Source: Arachidicoccus terrestris
Lineage (GTDB): Bacteria > Bacteroidota > Bacteroidia > Chitinophagales > Chitinophagaceae
Length of the DNA stretch: 64,000 bases
Direction of reading: 5' to 3'
Assembly: GCF_020042345.1 (NCBI RefSeq)
Contig: NZ_CP083387.1
Span: forward strand, 2,232,001 to 2,296,000
In this document: piece by piece, positions 62,162 through 64,000 of the stretch
How the letters are laid out: every line of letters begins with the position of its first letter
How positions within the stretch are numbered: position 1 is the stretch's first letter
Translations under genes and position numbers: made by a program
Notes under the pieces: generated by a model
The model's input: only the letters and a program-made list of their open reading frames with translations
Told to the model about the DNA's origin: nothing
Database searches by the model: none

Positions 62162-63271
62162 ATGAAATTTATCGTTTCCTCTTCCACCTTACTGAAACAA
62201 TTGCAACATATTGGGGGTGTGATCAGCAGCAACACAATCCTGCCGATTCTGGAGGACTTTCTCTTCGAGATCACTGACAAAAAATTGTCTGTGGTTGCCA
62301 CTGACCTTGAAACTGTGATGCGCGTCCAGATTAATGTTGAAAGTAATGAAGACGGAAGGTTCTGTGTACCGGCAAAAATTCTGCTGGATACACTGAAGGC
62401 CCTGCCCGATCAACCGCTTACCTTTAGCATAGAAAGTAATTACGCTATTGAGATCACCAGCGACAGCGGTAAATACAAAATTCCCGGTGAAGATCCGGAA
62501 AACTTTCCCAAAGATCCTTCGGACGAAGAAGGGAATGCCTTTAAAATGCGCAGCGATGCCTTGCTGACCGCCATCAATAAGACACTTTTTGCCGTCTCTA
62601 CCGATGACCTGCGGCCGGCCATGACAGGTGTATATTTTGAGCTGGGACTCAACGACATCCAGTTCGTCGCCACTGACGCACATCGCCTCGTTAAATACCG
62701 TCGCACCGACGTTTCTCCGGGAGAAACCAACAGTTTCATCGTACCACGTAAACCTTTAAACGTATTGAAGAATGTCCTTCCTGAAAATGAAGACCAGTTG
62801 GACATCAGTTATACAAATAATCACTTATTCGTCTCTCACGAAAATATCTCTCTGATTTGCCGGCTGATCGATGCCCGCTTCCCCGATTACAAAGTGGTGA
62901 TTCCTACGGAAAACCCTTATGTGATGACCATTAACAAAGCAGCTTTCACCAGTGCGCTGAGGCGTGTCAATGTATTTGCCAACAAAAGCACCAACCTGGT
63001 TGGTCTATCTATTTCCGGCAGCGAACTGCAACTAAAGGCCCAGGACATTGACTATAATTTCGAGGGGGATGAGAGAATGGAATGCCAGTATGATGGCGAG
63101 CCCATTCAGATAGGTTTCAATGCAAAATTCCTCAGTGAAATGCTGGGTGCCGCTGATTCCAGTGATGTGAAGGTGGAACTCTCGACACCGGCGAAAGCTG
63201 GGTTGATCAAACCAACGGAGCAGGGAAACAATGAAGACCTGCTTTTGCTGATGATGCCGCTGATCTTATAA
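62162..63271 (+). CDS. dnaN: DNA polymerase III beta sliding clamp
   Basis: 369 residues from the Met at 62162 (MKFIVSSSTLLKQLQHIGGV), the usual clamp N-terminus; the frame opens at 62102 but the 20 extra residues are atypical. Three similar domains are present: ILPILEDFLFEITDKKLSVV, DLRPAMTGVYFELGLNDIQF (with TDAHRLVKYRR), and ISLICRLIDARFPDYKVVIP. The C-terminus LLLMMPLIL carries the conserved MMP before the last residues. It tethers the replicative polymerase. There is no dnaA neighbour. Confidence 0.97.
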   Translation: MKFIVSSSTLLKQLQHIGGVISSNTILPILEDFLFEITDKKLSVVATDLETVMRVQINVESNEDGRFCVPAKILLDTLKALPDQPLTFSIESNYAIEITSDSGKYKIPGEDPENFPKDPSDEEGNAFKMRSDALLTAINKTLFAVSTDDLRPAMTGVYFELGLNDIQFVATDAHRLVKYRRTDVSPGETNSFIVPRKPLNVLKNVLPENEDQLDISYTNNHLFVSHENISLICRLIDARFPDYKVVIPTENPYVMTINKAAFTSALRRVNVFANKSTNLVGLSISGSELQLKAQDIDYNFEGDERMECQYDGEPIQIGFNAKFLSEMLGAADSSDVKVELSTPAKAGLIKPTEQGNNEDLLLLMMPLIL

Positions 63272-63312
63272 ATTTTCGCTTTTTATAGCCAGGAGCACTC
63301 CATTAAATATTC

Positions 63313-63366
63313 AAAAAGGCCCGGACCGACTCCCCGATTAAAGCGGGAAATAAGTTCGGGCTTTTT
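63313..63366. terminator. Terminator between dnaN and the Rieske gene
   Basis: AAAAAGGCCCG and CGGGCTTTTT pair with one bulged G. An inner CCCG/CGGG stem extends it. A/T runs at both ends allow function on both strands of the convergent pair. Confidence 0.8.
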
Positions 63367-63401
63367 ATATGTACCTAACAGGCAGTTGATATAGTTTTTG
63401 A

Positions 63402-63719
63402 TTATACGAAGTCCACGTACCATCCATCCGACAAACGCTTTGTCTTATATATTTTGATGTGATACCCCTCTCCGGAAGTGTCAAACCCGTTGGAAAGACT
63501 GAACCTGTAATTATGCAGGGGACAGACAATACAGTTCTTGGAATCCAGATAGCCGTCCGCCAGCTCATGGCCTGCATGCGGACAAATTCCGGAGAATGCA
63601 AATAACCGGTCACCTTTTCTTGCTAATGTAATTTTACGTCCTTCCAGTTCCATGGCGCATAAGCCATTTTTGGAAAAACGAATCTCTTGTAATCGATCAG
63701 CTAGTTTGTACAGCGACAT
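63402..63719 (-). CDS. Rieske [2Fe-2S] ferredoxin-like protein
   Basis: 105 residues, a single Rieske domain. The cluster ligands are in CPHAGHELADG and CPLHNYRFSLSNG (Cys-x-His and Cys-x-x-His). This short form matches stand-alone ferredoxin-like partners of oxygenases, similar to NirD or BphF. It follows hflX with a 25-bp gap and is probably in the same transcript. Electron partner unknown. Confidence 0.92.
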   Translation of the reverse strand: MSLYKLADRLQEIRFSKNGLCAMELEGRKITLARKGDRLFAFSGICPHAGHELADGYLDSKNCIVCPLHNYRFSLSNGFDTSGEGYHIKIYKTKRLSDGWYVDFV

Positions 63720-63744
63720 AGTTCAAAAAAAATTGTTTAAGTAG

Positions 63745-64000
63745 TTAATAGTATTGCACTTTATAGGGATAGCGGATACTATATAGCTCCCGGACCCTGG
63801 TCAGTAAAAAATCCCTAAGGGTGTCTATGTTTTCTCTTCTGGCAGCGGAAATGAAGATGCTGTTCCCCTCCGTTATGTTGTGCCACTTTTGATTCAGCTC
63901 TTCCAGAATTTGTTTTTTAACCTCTTCGGGAAGCCACTCATCAAAATTCTTTTCCACGTAAAGGTCCATCTTATTGAATACCGTAATAATTGGTTTATCA
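63745..64000 (-). CDS. hflX: GTPase HflX, C-terminal end
   Basis: Cut by the right edge. The minus-strand frame is open up to base 64000 and reads DKPIITVFNKMDLYVEKNF, giving the G4 motif NKMD, followed by IFISAARRENIDTLRDFLL, the G5-like SAxxxENI motif. The ending (RVRELYSIRYPYKVQYY) is the usual C-terminus of Bacteroidota HflX, a ribosome-associated GTPase that splits stalled 70S particles. The Met at 63969 lies inside the protein and is not the start. Other TrmE-Era-like GTPases are less likely. Confidence 0.85.
   Translation of the reverse strand, partial: DKPIITVFNKMDLYVEKNFDEWLPEEVKKQILEELNQKWHNITEGNSIFISAARRENIDTLRDFLLTRVRELYSIRYPYKVQYY

Noticed and set aside
1-64000. CRISPR array, tRNA, rRNA or insertion sequence
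   Set aside because: I looked through the intergenic spaces for regularly spaced repeats, tRNA T-loops and transposase motifs and found none; a covariance-model scan was not possible.

Overview
The window is chromosomal DNA of a Bacteroidota bacterium, most like the Chitinophagaceae or a related environmental family. The evidence is two SusC/SusD pairs, a hybrid two-component regulator (HTCS) with an AraC-type output domain, an ECF sigma/FecR/STN-SusC surface-signalling cassette, a Rho factor with a long charged insert, futalosine-pathway MqnB, and promoters of the Bacteroidota type (TTTG-N19-TATTTTTG before the PpiD-like gene). I saw no phage, insertion sequence, CRISPR array, rRNA or tRNA.

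Layout. 1-10409: polysaccharide-utilisation locus made of the 3' part of an HTCS gene, a GH31 alpha-glycosidase with a PA14 insert, SusC, SusD and a PKD-like surface lipoprotein; a 16-bp direct repeat lies between regulator and enzyme. 10509-11885: divergent NmrA-like reductase and HxlR regulator. 12253-13929: prfA and tsaE. 14047-23587: eight co-directional genes for oxidative sugar catabolism (Gluconate_2-dh3 subunit, GMC oxidoreductase, two Gfo/Idh/MocA dehydrogenases, three xylose-isomerase-like TIM barrels, an MFS permease). Four carry Tat-type leaders and two sugar enzymes carry none, so the pathway seems split between periplasm and cytoplasm. 23661-27693: an alpha/beta hydrolase, two paralogous beta-propeller lipoproteins and a junk stretch holding remnants of two further genes. 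27694-31989: copper P-type ATPase and GH35 beta-galactosidase. 32132-35302: EEP-family membrane protein, cysS, cupin. 35303-35941: a decayed AAA-ATPase gene and a three-copy inverted/direct repeat.

35942-44456: PpiD-like chaperone, BI-1/YccA, polysaccharide deacetylase, rnc-fabF, acpP (with its own terminator), GNAT, YcxB-like protein. 44712-50648: M1 peptidase with an extra C-terminal domain, rho, MmcQ/YjbR protein, AIM24/TIGR00266 protein. 50701-58000: ECF sigma, FecR, STN-SusC and SusD without an enzyme gene. 58096-64000: htpG, mqnB, a small membrane protein, recX, dnaN, a Rieske protein and the 3' end of hflX.

The most notable items are the split periplasmic/cytoplasmic sugar-oxidation cluster, the HTCS-linked direct repeat, the TTGCGYCAAAAAT repeat cluster beside the dead ATPase gene, the two-gene remnant before copA, the hairpins in the leaders of the paralogous propeller lipoproteins, and a 25-bp dispersed repeat at 11916 and 61317. 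All functions are read from motifs and context; no database search was possible.
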